A stretch of 64,000 nucleotides of DNA from Acidobacteriota bacterium (GTDB lineage: Bacteria > Acidobacteriota > UBA6911 > JACQSX01), in assembly GCA_016211105.1 (NCBI GenBank), contig JACQSX010000010.1, forward strand, positions 276,913 through 340,912, written 5' to 3'. The position numbers and the translations under genes are program-made. This document shows, piece by piece, positions 18,896 to 27,365 of the stretch. The first letter of the stretch is position 1, and each line of letters opens with the position of its first letter. Under the pieces are notes generated by a model. The model was not told the DNA's origin. It did no database searches and saw only the letters and a list, made by a program, of their open reading frames with translations.

Positions 18896-20178
18896 TGGCT
18901 CGAAGTTTGTTTGCAGCAATGCTGGTCTTGCAGTTTTCGACGTTCTCGGTTGCGCAGGACCACAGAACTGTGACTCTGGCGGAGGCCGAAGCAATTGCAA
19001 TCCGGAATCATCCTCGAATTGGAGCGGCAAGGTCGGGCGCTGCAGCCGCCAGCGCCATGATCCCGCAGTTGCGTTCGGCATATTTTCCGACGCTCAGTGG
19101 AAATATAACCGGCGTGGGGGCGGAAAAAGCGACCGCGGTCGCGGCTGGAAATGTAACGACCTCCAGTCTGGCAAGCCGCGTGGCTTCTGGCTTGCTGATT
19201 AACCAGATGATTACGGATTTCGGTCGGACCGCGAGTCTTACCCGCAGCGCCGAGCTGCGGGCAGAAGCGCAGAATCAAAATGTGACCTTCACACGCGCGC
19301 AGGTCCTGCTGAATGTTAGGCAGGCTTACTATCGGGCGTTGTCGGCTCAGGCTGTGCTCAAAGTTGCCGAGGAGACGGTCGCAGCTCGACGGCTGACATT
19401 GAGGCAAGTGACTGAATTGGCAAAGAGCAATCTGAAATCGAGCCTGGACGTAAGTTTCGCGGCAGTGAACTTGTCGGAAGCTGAGCTGCTTCTTTACCGC
19501 GCGGAAAATGACATTGAAGCTGCTTTCACTGAACTTTCGGCAGCGATGGGTTACGAGCAAGAACAGGACTTTCATCTTGTAGACGAACCTTTGCCTCCTC
19601 CGCTGGATCCGTCTGCAGATGCCCTAATGGATCTGGCGCGCAGAGAGCGGCCGGACCTGGCGAGTTTGCGCCTGAACCATCAGGCGGCTCTGAGTTTTGC
19701 AGAAGGCGAACGGCGCCTCCGTTTTCCGATGCTCAGTGCAATTGGAACCGCGGGCGCTCTTCCGGGACACGACGAGAAACTGCGGGGACGATATGGCGCG
19801 TTCGGACTGAATATGAACATTCCGGTTCTCAACGGGGATTTATTTTCCGCCCGGTGGGCTGAAGCGAATTTCAAGGCGCAGGCGTCCGCGCAGGAAGTCC
19901 AGGATCTGGAGCTTCGAGTCGTGCGAGACGTGAAGGTGGCTTGGCTGAACGCCAGCAACGCTTTTCGGCGTCTGGAGGTGACTGCAAGATTCCTCGAACA
20001 AGCAGCCAAGACACTTAGGCTGGCCCAAGCGCGCTACGATCTTGGACTCAGCTCGGTCGTAGAGCTCAACCAGGCGCAGTTGAGCAAGACCTCTGCTGAG
20101 ATCGCCAATGCCAGCGCCAAGTACGAATACCAAATTCTACACGCTATCCTTGCCTACCAATCGGGAGCCCTAAGATAG
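18892..20178 (+). CDS. TolC-family outer membrane efflux protein
   Basis: ATGA-coupled to the RND pump; signal peptide; OEP repeats (ALAEAEAIAIRNHPRI, AQARYDLGLSSVVELNQAQLSKTSAEI). Confidence 0.93.
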   Translation: MMARSLFAAMLVLQFSTFSVAQDHRTVTLAEAEAIAIRNHPRIGAARSGAAAASAMIPQLRSAYFPTLSGNITGVGAEKATAVAAGNVTTSSLASRVASGLLINQMITDFGRTASLTRSAELRAEAQNQNVTFTRAQVLLNVRQAYYRALSAQAVLKVAEETVAARRLTLRQVTELAKSNLKSSLDVSFAAVNLSEAELLLYRAENDIEAAFTELSAAMGYEQEQDFHLVDEPLPPPLDPSADALMDLARRERPDLASLRLNHQAALSFAEGERRLRFPMLSAIGTAGALPGHDEKLRGRYGAFGLNMNIPVLNGDLFSARWAEANFKAQASAQEVQDLELRVVRDVKVAWLNASNAFRRLEVTARFLEQAAKTLRLAQARYDLGLSSVVELNQAQLSKTSAEIANASAKYEYQILHAILAYQSGALR

Positions 20179-20201
20179 GTGTTTCGCAGCTTTGCCCACG
20201 G

Positions 20202-20945
20202 TTGAATGAGAAGAGGGACTCGGACGATGTACCTATCTGTCAGGAGAAAACTTTGAAAAAGTCACTGACTTACGAGCAACTGGAAACCCTTGGCCGCTTG
20301 GATACATGTACTGTGTCCAATGTTATTGAAACATTCGACGTTCGGCTGCGCAGTGAAGGGTTTGCTGATTCCGGCATCCGATGCATGTTCCCCAATCTAC
20401 CGCCGGTGGTTGGCTATGCAGCGACTGGAAAAATTCGCTGTTCTGGACCGCCTCCTGTTGGGCATACCTATTTCGACCGCACTGATTGGTGGAATTATTT
20501 GATTACCATCCCACCGCCTCGCATCGTGGTGGTGGAGGATGTAGACAGCAAGGTGGGTCAGGGAGCCTTTGTAGGCGAGGTCCATGTCAACATCCTGCTT
20601 GCATTGGGTTGTGTCGGGTTGGTAACTAATGGAGCTGTTCGCGATCTGGGCGCTGTGGAACGGCTTGGATTTCGTTTTTTTGCGGGTCATCTTGCGGTTT
20701 CGCACTCTTACGTCCACATGGTCGAGTTTGGGACTCCGGTGGAAATCGGCGGTTTGCAGGTCGAGCCGGGAGACCTGCTCCATGGCGATCGCCATGGTGT
20801 CCTTTCGGTGCCTCAGGAAATTGCGCCAGACATCCCTTCAAAAGCTGCAGAGATGCTGGATGATGAGCGCAGGGTTATCGAGCTCTGCCGGTCGGAGAAA
20901 TTTTCCATTGAGAAACTGCGGGAAACCGTCGAACGGATGGGGTGA
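20202..20945 (+). CDS. RraA-like family protein (RraA/HMG aldolase fold)
   Basis: LDTCTVSNVIETFDV.., GYAATGKI, VVVEDVDSKVGQGAFVGEVHVNILLALGCVGLVTNGAVRDLGAVERLGF.., GDLLHGDRHGVLSVPQEI. The true start may be a TTG near 20253. Confidence 0.85.
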   Translation: MNEKRDSDDVPICQEKTLKKSLTYEQLETLGRLDTCTVSNVIETFDVRLRSEGFADSGIRCMFPNLPPVVGYAATGKIRCSGPPPVGHTYFDRTDWWNYLITIPPPRIVVVEDVDSKVGQGAFVGEVHVNILLALGCVGLVTNGAVRDLGAVERLGFRFFAGHLAVSHSYVHMVEFGTPVEIGGLQVEPGDLLHGDRHGVLSVPQEIAPDIPSKAAEMLDDERRVIELCRSEKFSIEKLRETVERMG

Positions 20946-21217
20946 CGCCGTAGCAACCCCCCATCGTCATGCTTGCGTTCTACTCATGTCCTTGCCTAAG
21001 GTGTAAGCGGTGAACAAAGACCCCTTGGCCTCAACCCGATAGCAAAGGCAAGACGCGCGGCCTCGTATGCGCGGCTGTTAGAACCTTGCCGAACCTCGGG
21101 CACAAAGGGATTAACCGGTGCCCAGGTCTCTGGCCTATCAAATAGAACTTGTGGCGTCGGTGACTGGCGATTGGCGCCTATGATCGAATTCAACTGCAAG
21201 GAGAGTGTACGGCTTGG

Positions 21218-22378
21218 ATGGAAGAGCAGTATGAGAAGCTAGAGGAGTTGCATGCTTGGGTTCAAGCTCAGCAGTTTTGCCCTCCTCGATGGATGCGATC
21301 CGCTGATTTGCAGACGAGCTGGTATGTCATCCGAGAGGTTGCAAGCGGGCTGAGGACTGGACGCATCGGTCCAAAGCAGATTTGGCAGTACATCGAAGGT
21401 CAGCAGGAGGATCGTATTTTGTCGGCCAGCCCCGCGGACCTGGAAGAGCGTCCGCCGTCGGCCGCAGTTTCAGAAGGCAGGCGGCTGACGCCGCATCACG
21501 ACCTGCGCGCCGAGGCGGTTGAACTTCCATTCGAGAGTGGCGGCTTCTTGACCGCAGCGTTAGGTCGTGCCGGCAACAACCGCCGACTTGCGATCCTGTT
21601 TCATGGACTGGAAGGGAGCGTCGAAGCGACCTACATGCGAGGGACGGCCCGAGAGCTTCTGAAGCGCGGGATCGCCGTGCTGCGAGTCAACATGATTAAC
21701 TGCGGCGGCAGCGAAGCCTGCACCCGGCTTTTTTACCACGCGGGATTCACCCGGATGCTGGAGGTCGCAGTGCATTGGTCGTTGCGGCGTGGCTTTCAGC
21801 AGATCGTCCTGCTCGGCTTTTCCCTCGGAGGAAATCTGGTTTTGAAATACCTGGGGGGCGCGAGTATCTCGGTTGCTCGGGAAATAGCAGGCGGCATTGC
21901 AGTCAGCGCGCCCATCGATTTGGCCCAGAGCGCTGCCAGCATTGACCGGGCGCGCAACAAGTTCTATTGTTACCGTTTCCTGAAATCGATGTTCCGAACC
22001 ATGAGACGGAAGCAGGAGCTTTTTCCCGACCTTTTTCCGCATGCTTTGGAGTGGGTGGGAACCATCGCCGAGTTCGATCACCGATATACGGCTCCCGCAA
22101 ACGGTTTCTCCAGTGGCGGCGACTATTACAGGAAGGCGAGCTCGCTTCCATCTCTTTGCGCCATCCGCCGCCCTACTCTCATCTTGCAATCTCAGGATGA
22201 TATTTTTATTCCGTTTGAGATCTTGAAAGACTTCAATTGGGGCCAAAACCCATTTTTAATTCCGCTTCTGTCAAAACACGGAGGACATCTCGGTTTTCAT
22301 TTATCAGCCAAAGAAAACTGGATGGAACCCACGGTGGCAGATTTTTGTCAGAAGCTGATGGACACGGCTGGCTCTTAG
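21218..22378 (+). CDS. YheT-like alpha/beta-fold hydrolase
   Basis: RRLAILFHGLEGSVEATYMRGTARELLKRGIAVLRVNMINCGGSEACTRLFYHAGFT..VLLGFSLGGNLVLKYLGG, C-terminal SKHGGHLGFH. RBS aaggaga. Confidence 0.9.
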   Translation: MEEQYEKLEELHAWVQAQQFCPPRWMRSADLQTSWYVIREVASGLRTGRIGPKQIWQYIEGQQEDRILSASPADLEERPPSAAVSEGRRLTPHHDLRAEAVELPFESGGFLTAALGRAGNNRRLAILFHGLEGSVEATYMRGTARELLKRGIAVLRVNMINCGGSEACTRLFYHAGFTRMLEVAVHWSLRRGFQQIVLLGFSLGGNLVLKYLGGASISVAREIAGGIAVSAPIDLAQSAASIDRARNKFYCYRFLKSMFRTMRRKQELFPDLFPHALEWVGTIAEFDHRYTAPANGFSSGGDYYRKASSLPSLCAIRRPTLILQSQDDIFIPFEILKDFNWGQNPFLIPLLSKHGGHLGFHLSAKENWMEPTVADFCQKLMDTAGS

Positions 22379-22655
22379 TACCCCAATTCATAAATGCGGT
22401 AACGTTTGCGAGTGGGGCTTGCGAGGCGAGATCCAGGAGCGAGGAGGAGGCGATGTCGGTGCACGTCGTCGACGACGACCGACGCCGAGATCGCCCGCAA
22501 CCCCCGCTCGCCCGTAGGGTTGCGGCGGGACGGTGGCCGTCTCTTCGTTGCTCCTCCTCGCCGATAGATCCTGTATCGACCCGTCGTCTCGCCTTGATCT
22601 GGCCGCTGTCGGGCTCGCAACAAACGTCACCGTATTTATGAATTGGGGTACTTAG
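22374..22655. mobile_element. 282-bp MITE-like element with ~40-bp terminal inverted repeats
   Basis: Left end CTTAGTACCCCAATTCATAAATGCGGTAACGTTTGCGAG (22374..22412) is the reverse complement, with a 3-nt indel and few mismatches, of the right end CTCGCAACAAACGTCACCGTATTTATGAATTGGGGTACTTAG (22614..22655). Confidence 0.75.
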
Positions 22656-22692
22656 TTCGCATCCGCTGGGTATCACCTGCCGGCGAGGGGCT

Positions 22693-22800
22693 GAGAGCGT
22701 GTAAGAAAATTGGAACGTCACCCGTAAAGGTCAGATAGTCAACGGTGTGGAGACGCCCCGTCGGGGCGTCTCCACGAATCTAATTTTTTCACGCATTATG
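22693..22800. mobile_element. ~108-bp element: imperfect GCGTGTRARAAAATT terminal inverted repeats around a central GTGGAGACGCCCCG hairpin
   Basis: Left GAGAGCGTGTAAGAAAATTGG; right end reverse complement CATAATGCGTGAAAAAATTAG; central perfect 14-bp-arm hairpin 22747..22775. Confidence 0.65.
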
Positions 22801-23124
22801 AGGGTCGCGGTTCCAAAGCGTATTGGGCAATCCCCTTGGGTAACACGTTACTGCTTCCGTGTCGCAAAAACACTCACGAACGGTGCAGCGAACGGTTTTT
22901 CATTCCCTTCCAAGAAACTGCCTTGCCTCTCCAAAGATTTGGATAGCTAGAGCTGTAAGGCTTGCAGTCCCTGGAGCCTGATCTTTCCCTGTTGGGTGAA
23001 TCAATCCAACTTATTGCCAGCCACGTATTTGTGAAAGGGGTTGGAATTTGTAACTTCTTCGGCCCTTTTGAATCTTAACAGGTGGGTTGGTTTAGAAATT
23101 GCTTTACTTTGTCGTGAGGTGGTT

Positions 23125-23271
23125 ATGTTTTTCTACGATGTGTTTGGGATTTTGTTTTTGATCCTGATCGGAACGTTTTTTCTCTTGCTCCCACTCGCGA
23201 CCGGCGGTCTGTTGGTTTGGGTTTTTGACAAATTGAGATCGGTGGTTGGGACTTACCAGCGACCTGCTTGA
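23125..23271 (+). CDS. Putative 48-aa single/double-TM membrane protein
   Basis: MFFYDVFGILFLILIGTFFLLLPLATGGLLVWVFDKLRSVVGTYQRPA; hydrophobic, preceded by a gaggtgg RBS-like sequence. Confidence 0.35.
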   Translation: MFFYDVFGILFLILIGTFFLLLPLATGGLLVWVFDKLRSVVGTYQRPA

Positions 23272-23353
23272 TCTTCTTTCTCTTTCTCGCCTTCCGCGAG
23301 AAAGGAGAAAGAGAAAGCCTCACTCGACACTCTCATGCTCTCAAAACCCAGTC

Positions 23354-23381
23354 GTAGAGACGCGACATGTCGCGTCTCTAC
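23354..23381. repeat. Dispersed hairpin repeat, perfect palindrome
   Basis: GTAGAGACGCGACATGTCGCGTCTCTAC, perfect 28-nt palindrome. Confidence 0.88.
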
Positions 23382-23588
23382 GGTGCTACCGATTCCGGCG
23401 TGAGGAAGTTCTCAAAACTCGTTGAAATGTTTTCCTGCCCGGACTACACTGCCTGGCGCGTCCAAATCGCCAGAGAAAATAAGAATGTAAGCTGGTCCCG
23501 GAGTTCAGAGCTGTCTAGAGGGGGCGCTGGCGGCGGCTTTTGAAATTTTGGATTCGCGATTCCCCCAATTCTATTGGAGAAGGCTCGT

Positions 23589-24701
23589 TTGAGCAGCGAG
23601 AAGAACGTAGGAGACAAGCAAATCGATTCATCGATCAACCTCGCAGATGTCATGCAGGAGATCCGCAGGCGAGCGGCGGTCAGGCGTCAAGCGCACCCGG
23701 AGTTGGAACAAGAGCTGATAAGAGTGGAAGGTCTGCACCCGAATGGCGAAAGGAAATTTTTGGTTGACATGGAAGCAGCCCTGGATCACTCCAGTCTTTC
23801 TCAGGATCCAACTCGATTACCGGCGCACACTCGTTTCAAATTCCTGAAGCAAACGGTCCTGCGGCTGATCCGCGTTTATACACGTGGGCAAATCGAATAT
23901 AACTCGGCGGTTCGTTGTTGTCTGGATGCCCTTTACAGGTGGAGCCAAGAAAATTCGGGCGCGATCGAGCGGTTGAAACAAGAACAGGCCGAGATGATCG
24001 ATCTGGTGCGAACCTTCAGTGGGATCCAATTAGAAGACAAGCCGTATTTGCGGCAGGAACTGAACATGATTCGCGCTGAGCGCACAGGTTCCGGGAGCCT
24101 ATTCAATAGGTTTGCTTTCGCCGAAGAATTTTATGGTTCGGAGAGAGAAGCAAAGCAGAAGTGGCAGGCTTATGTAGAACTGTTTGAACACCACGAGCCG
24201 GTTGTGGTCTTGAGTTGCGGCCGTGGGGAGTTTCTGGAACTATTGCGCGAGGCGGGTATTTCTGCAACCGGGGTAGAGTCAGACCCTGTCCTGGCGCGCC
24301 ATGTTCGGCAGAAAGATCTGGAGGTTGAGGAGAAAGATCTCCTTGACTTTCTGCGCGAGCGCGCCGATGAATCCCTCGGAGGCGTTTTCGCAGCTCGCAT
24401 CCTGGAGCGCCTTGACTGGCCCAACCTTATTTTGCTGTTGGCGCTGATGCGCGATAAGATTTCCAGCGGCGGGATCGCCGTCCTGGTGGGTCTCAATCCG
24501 GCATGTATGAGTGTTTATGCTGAAAGTCTCTATGTCGATCCCACCCACCTTCGCCCCTACCATCCGCATGGGATCCAGTTTTTGTGTCGTAATCTGGGAT
24601 TCCTTGGTGCCGAAATCGGTTACAGCGATCCTGTCAGCGACCAAAACCGTATTGCCGGCAGTTCCCCTTATCAACACTACGCGGTCATCTGCAGGAAATA
24701 A
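23589..24701 (+). CDS. SAM-dependent methyltransferase of a polysaccharide cluster
   Basis: Motif I VVVLSCGRGEFLELLREAGISATGVESDP; GGVFAARILERLDWPNLILLLALMRDKISSGGIAVL; upstream of glycosyltransferases. Start uncertain (23574 in the ORF track). Confidence 0.75.
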   Translation: MSSEKNVGDKQIDSSINLADVMQEIRRRAAVRRQAHPELEQELIRVEGLHPNGERKFLVDMEAALDHSSLSQDPTRLPAHTRFKFLKQTVLRLIRVYTRGQIEYNSAVRCCLDALYRWSQENSGAIERLKQEQAEMIDLVRTFSGIQLEDKPYLRQELNMIRAERTGSGSLFNRFAFAEEFYGSEREAKQKWQAYVELFEHHEPVVVLSCGRGEFLELLREAGISATGVESDPVLARHVRQKDLEVEEKDLLDFLRERADESLGGVFAARILERLDWPNLILLLALMRDKISSGGIAVLVGLNPACMSVYAESLYVDPTHLRPYHPHGIQFLCRNLGFLGAEIGYSDPVSDQNRIAGSSPYQHYAVICRK

Positions 24702-24720
24702 CCTGCGGGGGGGTTCTCTT

Positions 24721-24742
24721 TAGTGTCTGCAAGCAGACACTA
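24721..24742. terminator. Perfect 10-bp-arm stem-loop between methyltransferase and GT genes
   Basis: TAGTGTCTGC-AA-GCAGACACTA; no strong U-tract, so terminator versus repeat is uncertain. Confidence 0.45.
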
Positions 24743-24777
24743 GACATTTCTCGCCGGTTTCCGGTACAGAATGGAAC

Positions 24778-26133
24778 ATGCCAGATTCCAAGCCTAAGGT
24801 CACATTTGTAGTCCACCGCTACGGACTCGATATAGGTGGAGGAGCAGAGGAATACTGCCGTCGGGTAGCCGAAAGGATGTGTTCCCACTGGGATATCGAA
24901 GTGGTCACAACCTGCGCCCGCGACTACATGACTTGGGCCAATGAGCTTTCGCCGGGAGTTGAGAGGATTCACAGAGTCACAGTCATTCGCTTTCCGGTGG
25001 AGGAAACACGAGACATGAAGTTATTTCAGGACCAGATGGACGCGGTCTTAAAGACGTCCGCCATCCAAGAGCAAGAGCAGTGGATGCGGTCCCAGGGACC
25101 TTATTCCCCATCAATGTTTGACTATCTTCAGAGGATATATCCCGAACGTGATCTCTTCATTTTTTTCAGCTATCTTTATGCGCACACCTACTTCGGATTG
25201 CCTTTGGTAGCCCCTAAATCCGCCTTGGTTCCAATGGCGCACGATGAAGCGCCCATTCATCTGGGCATTTATCGGTCCATATTTGGAAGCGCTCGCTATT
25301 TGTTATTTCTTTCGCCCGAGGAGAGGAAACTGGTGCAGTCTATATTTCAATTGAAGGAAGGAACGCATGACGTTGTCGGTATCGGGTGGGATGCCCTGGC
25401 TGTCGGGCGCGGGGTATCGGGGGCTGAGGTGCAGGCATCGGAGACTGGAAGAAAGGGGCTCGATATCAAGAATCTAGGCCCGGAGCGGAGCGCTTTCTAT
25501 TCCACTGGGCAACCCTTGGTCTCTGTCTTGCAACCCACCAGTCTGGATTCCCAATTGCTGACGCACAATGCCCGACATCGGGGTGAGCTTTTACGTCCAA
25601 ACCCTGCGCCGAAAGTCCGAAAGCCCTACGGCCTTTACATCGGTCGTATCGATTATGCCAAGGGACTAGGCGATCTGTTTCATTACTTTGTCCACAGTCC
25701 AACGTCGTTGAATCTTGTCCTGATCGGGGAGAAGCATATGGACCTTCCACAGGATCCGCGAATTCAGTACCTCGGGTTTGTCTCCGACCAAGACAAACAC
25801 GCTTTGCTGGAGGATGCCGAGCTGCTATTCCTTCCTTCCCCCTACGAGAGCCTGTCGCTGTCGCTGTTGGAAGCCTGGGCGGCTGGAATTCCGGTCGTTG
25901 CCAACGGCAAAGGTGCGGTACTCCGAGGGCAATGCGAGCGTGGCGGAGGTGGATTTCTGTATCAGACGCAGGAGGAATTTGTGTGCGCGCTCGACCGCCT
26001 CATGGAGTCCAAAGCGCGGCGGGTTAAAATGGGATTGTTGGGTCAAAGATACGTGCGCAAGACTTACCGTTGGACGGAGGTAGAACAACATTATTTCAAG
26101 GTCCTGGCGCATGTGCGTGAGTTATCGCAATGA
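24778..26133 (+). CDS. GT4-type glycosyltransferase with in-frame linker insertion
   Basis: FVVHRYGLDIGGGAEEYCRRVAERM, GLYIGRIDYAKGLGDL, LFLPSPYESLSLSLLEAWAAGIPVVANGKG. Confidence 0.88.
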   Translation: MPDSKPKVTFVVHRYGLDIGGGAEEYCRRVAERMCSHWDIEVVTTCARDYMTWANELSPGVERIHRVTVIRFPVEETRDMKLFQDQMDAVLKTSAIQEQEQWMRSQGPYSPSMFDYLQRIYPERDLFIFFSYLYAHTYFGLPLVAPKSALVPMAHDEAPIHLGIYRSIFGSARYLLFLSPEERKLVQSIFQLKEGTHDVVGIGWDALAVGRGVSGAEVQASETGRKGLDIKNLGPERSAFYSTGQPLVSVLQPTSLDSQLLTHNARHRGELLRPNPAPKVRKPYGLYIGRIDYAKGLGDLFHYFVHSPTSLNLVLIGEKHMDLPQDPRIQYLGFVSDQDKHALLEDAELLFLPSPYESLSLSLLEAWAAGIPVVANGKGAVLRGQCERGGGGFLYQTQEEFVCALDRLMESKARRVKMGLLGQRYVRKTYRWTEVEQHYFKVLAHVRELSQ

Positions 26134-26201
26134 CTGTAACATTGAAATTGATCAATCGATAGCCCAGTCATCGCAATGGATTACGTTCATAGTTTGAACA
26201 G

Positions 26202-27359
26202 ATGACGCCTAAGATCGCCTTTGTAATCCCCTGGTTTGGGTTTGATCTCGCCGGGGGCGCTGAATCCAATTGCCGCGATCTGGCGATCCAGTTGAGCCGC
26301 AGAGGCTTTTCCGTCGAGGTGCTCACTACCTGTGTCAGAGAACTTGCCAGCAACTGGAACGAGAATTATCACAAGCCGGGTGTTTTTCAGGAACAGGGAA
26401 TTACGATCCGGCGATTTCCCGCCGATCGAACCGACCATACCGTGTTTAATTCCCTCAATTCCAGGCTGCTTCGGGGCGAAGCCCTTTCGTATGCGGAAGA
26501 GATCGCTTTTCTGAAGGAAAGCGTGAACAGCGAGGCACTCACGGGATTCATTGACGAAAACCGTGCCGCCTACTTCTTCTTTTTTACACCTTATCTGTTT
26601 GGAACCACATTTTGGGGAAGCTTGGTTGCTCCCGATCGCGCCGCCCTGATTCCCTGTTTGCACGACGAGGCTTATGCCTCCATGAAAGTGATGGCGTTAA
26701 TGTTTGAAAAGGTTCGCGGCGTCATTTTTAATTCTCCCGTGGAGAAAGAGCTAAGCGAACGGCTCTTTGACTTGGGCCGGGCCAGCACCGTCATGTTGGG
26801 TGTGGGAGTGGATGATAGTATTGCGGCAAGCCCTGAATCCTGCAAGATCTCAGAACCTTTCATCCTTTACGCCGGCCGAAAGGACAAAACCAAAAACGTC
26901 GATCTGCTCCTCCGTTACTTTGGGCTGTATAAACGCCGGCATCCATCGGATTTGAAGCTTGTTTTGATAGGAAATGGCCAACTGGAGATGAATGAGGATT
27001 GCGTCGACTTGGGCTTGGTCGATGCGAGAGAAAAATCTTCCCTGTTTGCCGCCGCAAGAGTTCTCTGCCAGCCTTCGGTTCACGAAAGCTTCTCGAAGGT
27101 GATCATGGAAGCGTGGCTCTGTGAGACCCCTGTGCTGGTCAACGGCCATTGCAGCGTCACCCGTGATCACGTAGAGCGCAGCCAAGGCGGGTTGTTCTTT
27201 GAGGATTACTTTGAATTTGAATGTTGTCTTGACTGTCTGCTGGAAAATCCAAGCCGGGCGGCGGAAATGGCTCGTCACGGCAAGAGCTATGTTTTGCAGA
27301 ATTACACCTGGGACAAAGTCATGGGCCGATTCGAAGCCTGGTACCCTTCACTGTTTTGA
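26202..27359 (+). CDS. GT4-type glycosyltransferase
   Basis: FVIPWFGFDLAGGAESNCRDLAIQLSRRGFSVEVLTTC.., ILYAGRKDKTKNVDLLL, CQPSVHESFSKVIMEAWLCETPVLVNGHC. Confidence 0.88.
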   Translation: MTPKIAFVIPWFGFDLAGGAESNCRDLAIQLSRRGFSVEVLTTCVRELASNWNENYHKPGVFQEQGITIRRFPADRTDHTVFNSLNSRLLRGEALSYAEEIAFLKESVNSEALTGFIDENRAAYFFFFTPYLFGTTFWGSLVAPDRAALIPCLHDEAYASMKVMALMFEKVRGVIFNSPVEKELSERLFDLGRASTVMLGVGVDDSIAASPESCKISEPFILYAGRKDKTKNVDLLLRYFGLYKRRHPSDLKLVLIGNGQLEMNEDCVDLGLVDAREKSSLFAAARVLCQPSVHESFSKVIMEAWLCETPVLVNGHCSVTRDHVERSQGGLFFEDYFEFECCLDCLLENPSRAAEMARHGKSYVLQNYTWDKVMGRFEAWYPSLF

Positions 27360-27365
27360 CCTCTC

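Noticed and set aside
22233-22721. 162-aa minus-strand ORF across the 282-bp element
   Set aside because: Antisense to the YheT-like 3' end and then the repeat element; low-complexity Arg/Ser-rich translation without family features.
22670-22730. TPP-riboswitch-like text (GGGGCTGAGA ... CACCCGTAAAGGTCAGATAG)
   Set aside because: Contains a CTGAGA-like core but lacks the conserved CCTGATCYGGRTAATRCCRGCG segment. The sequence is better explained by the repeat element 22693..22800, and no thiamine gene follows.
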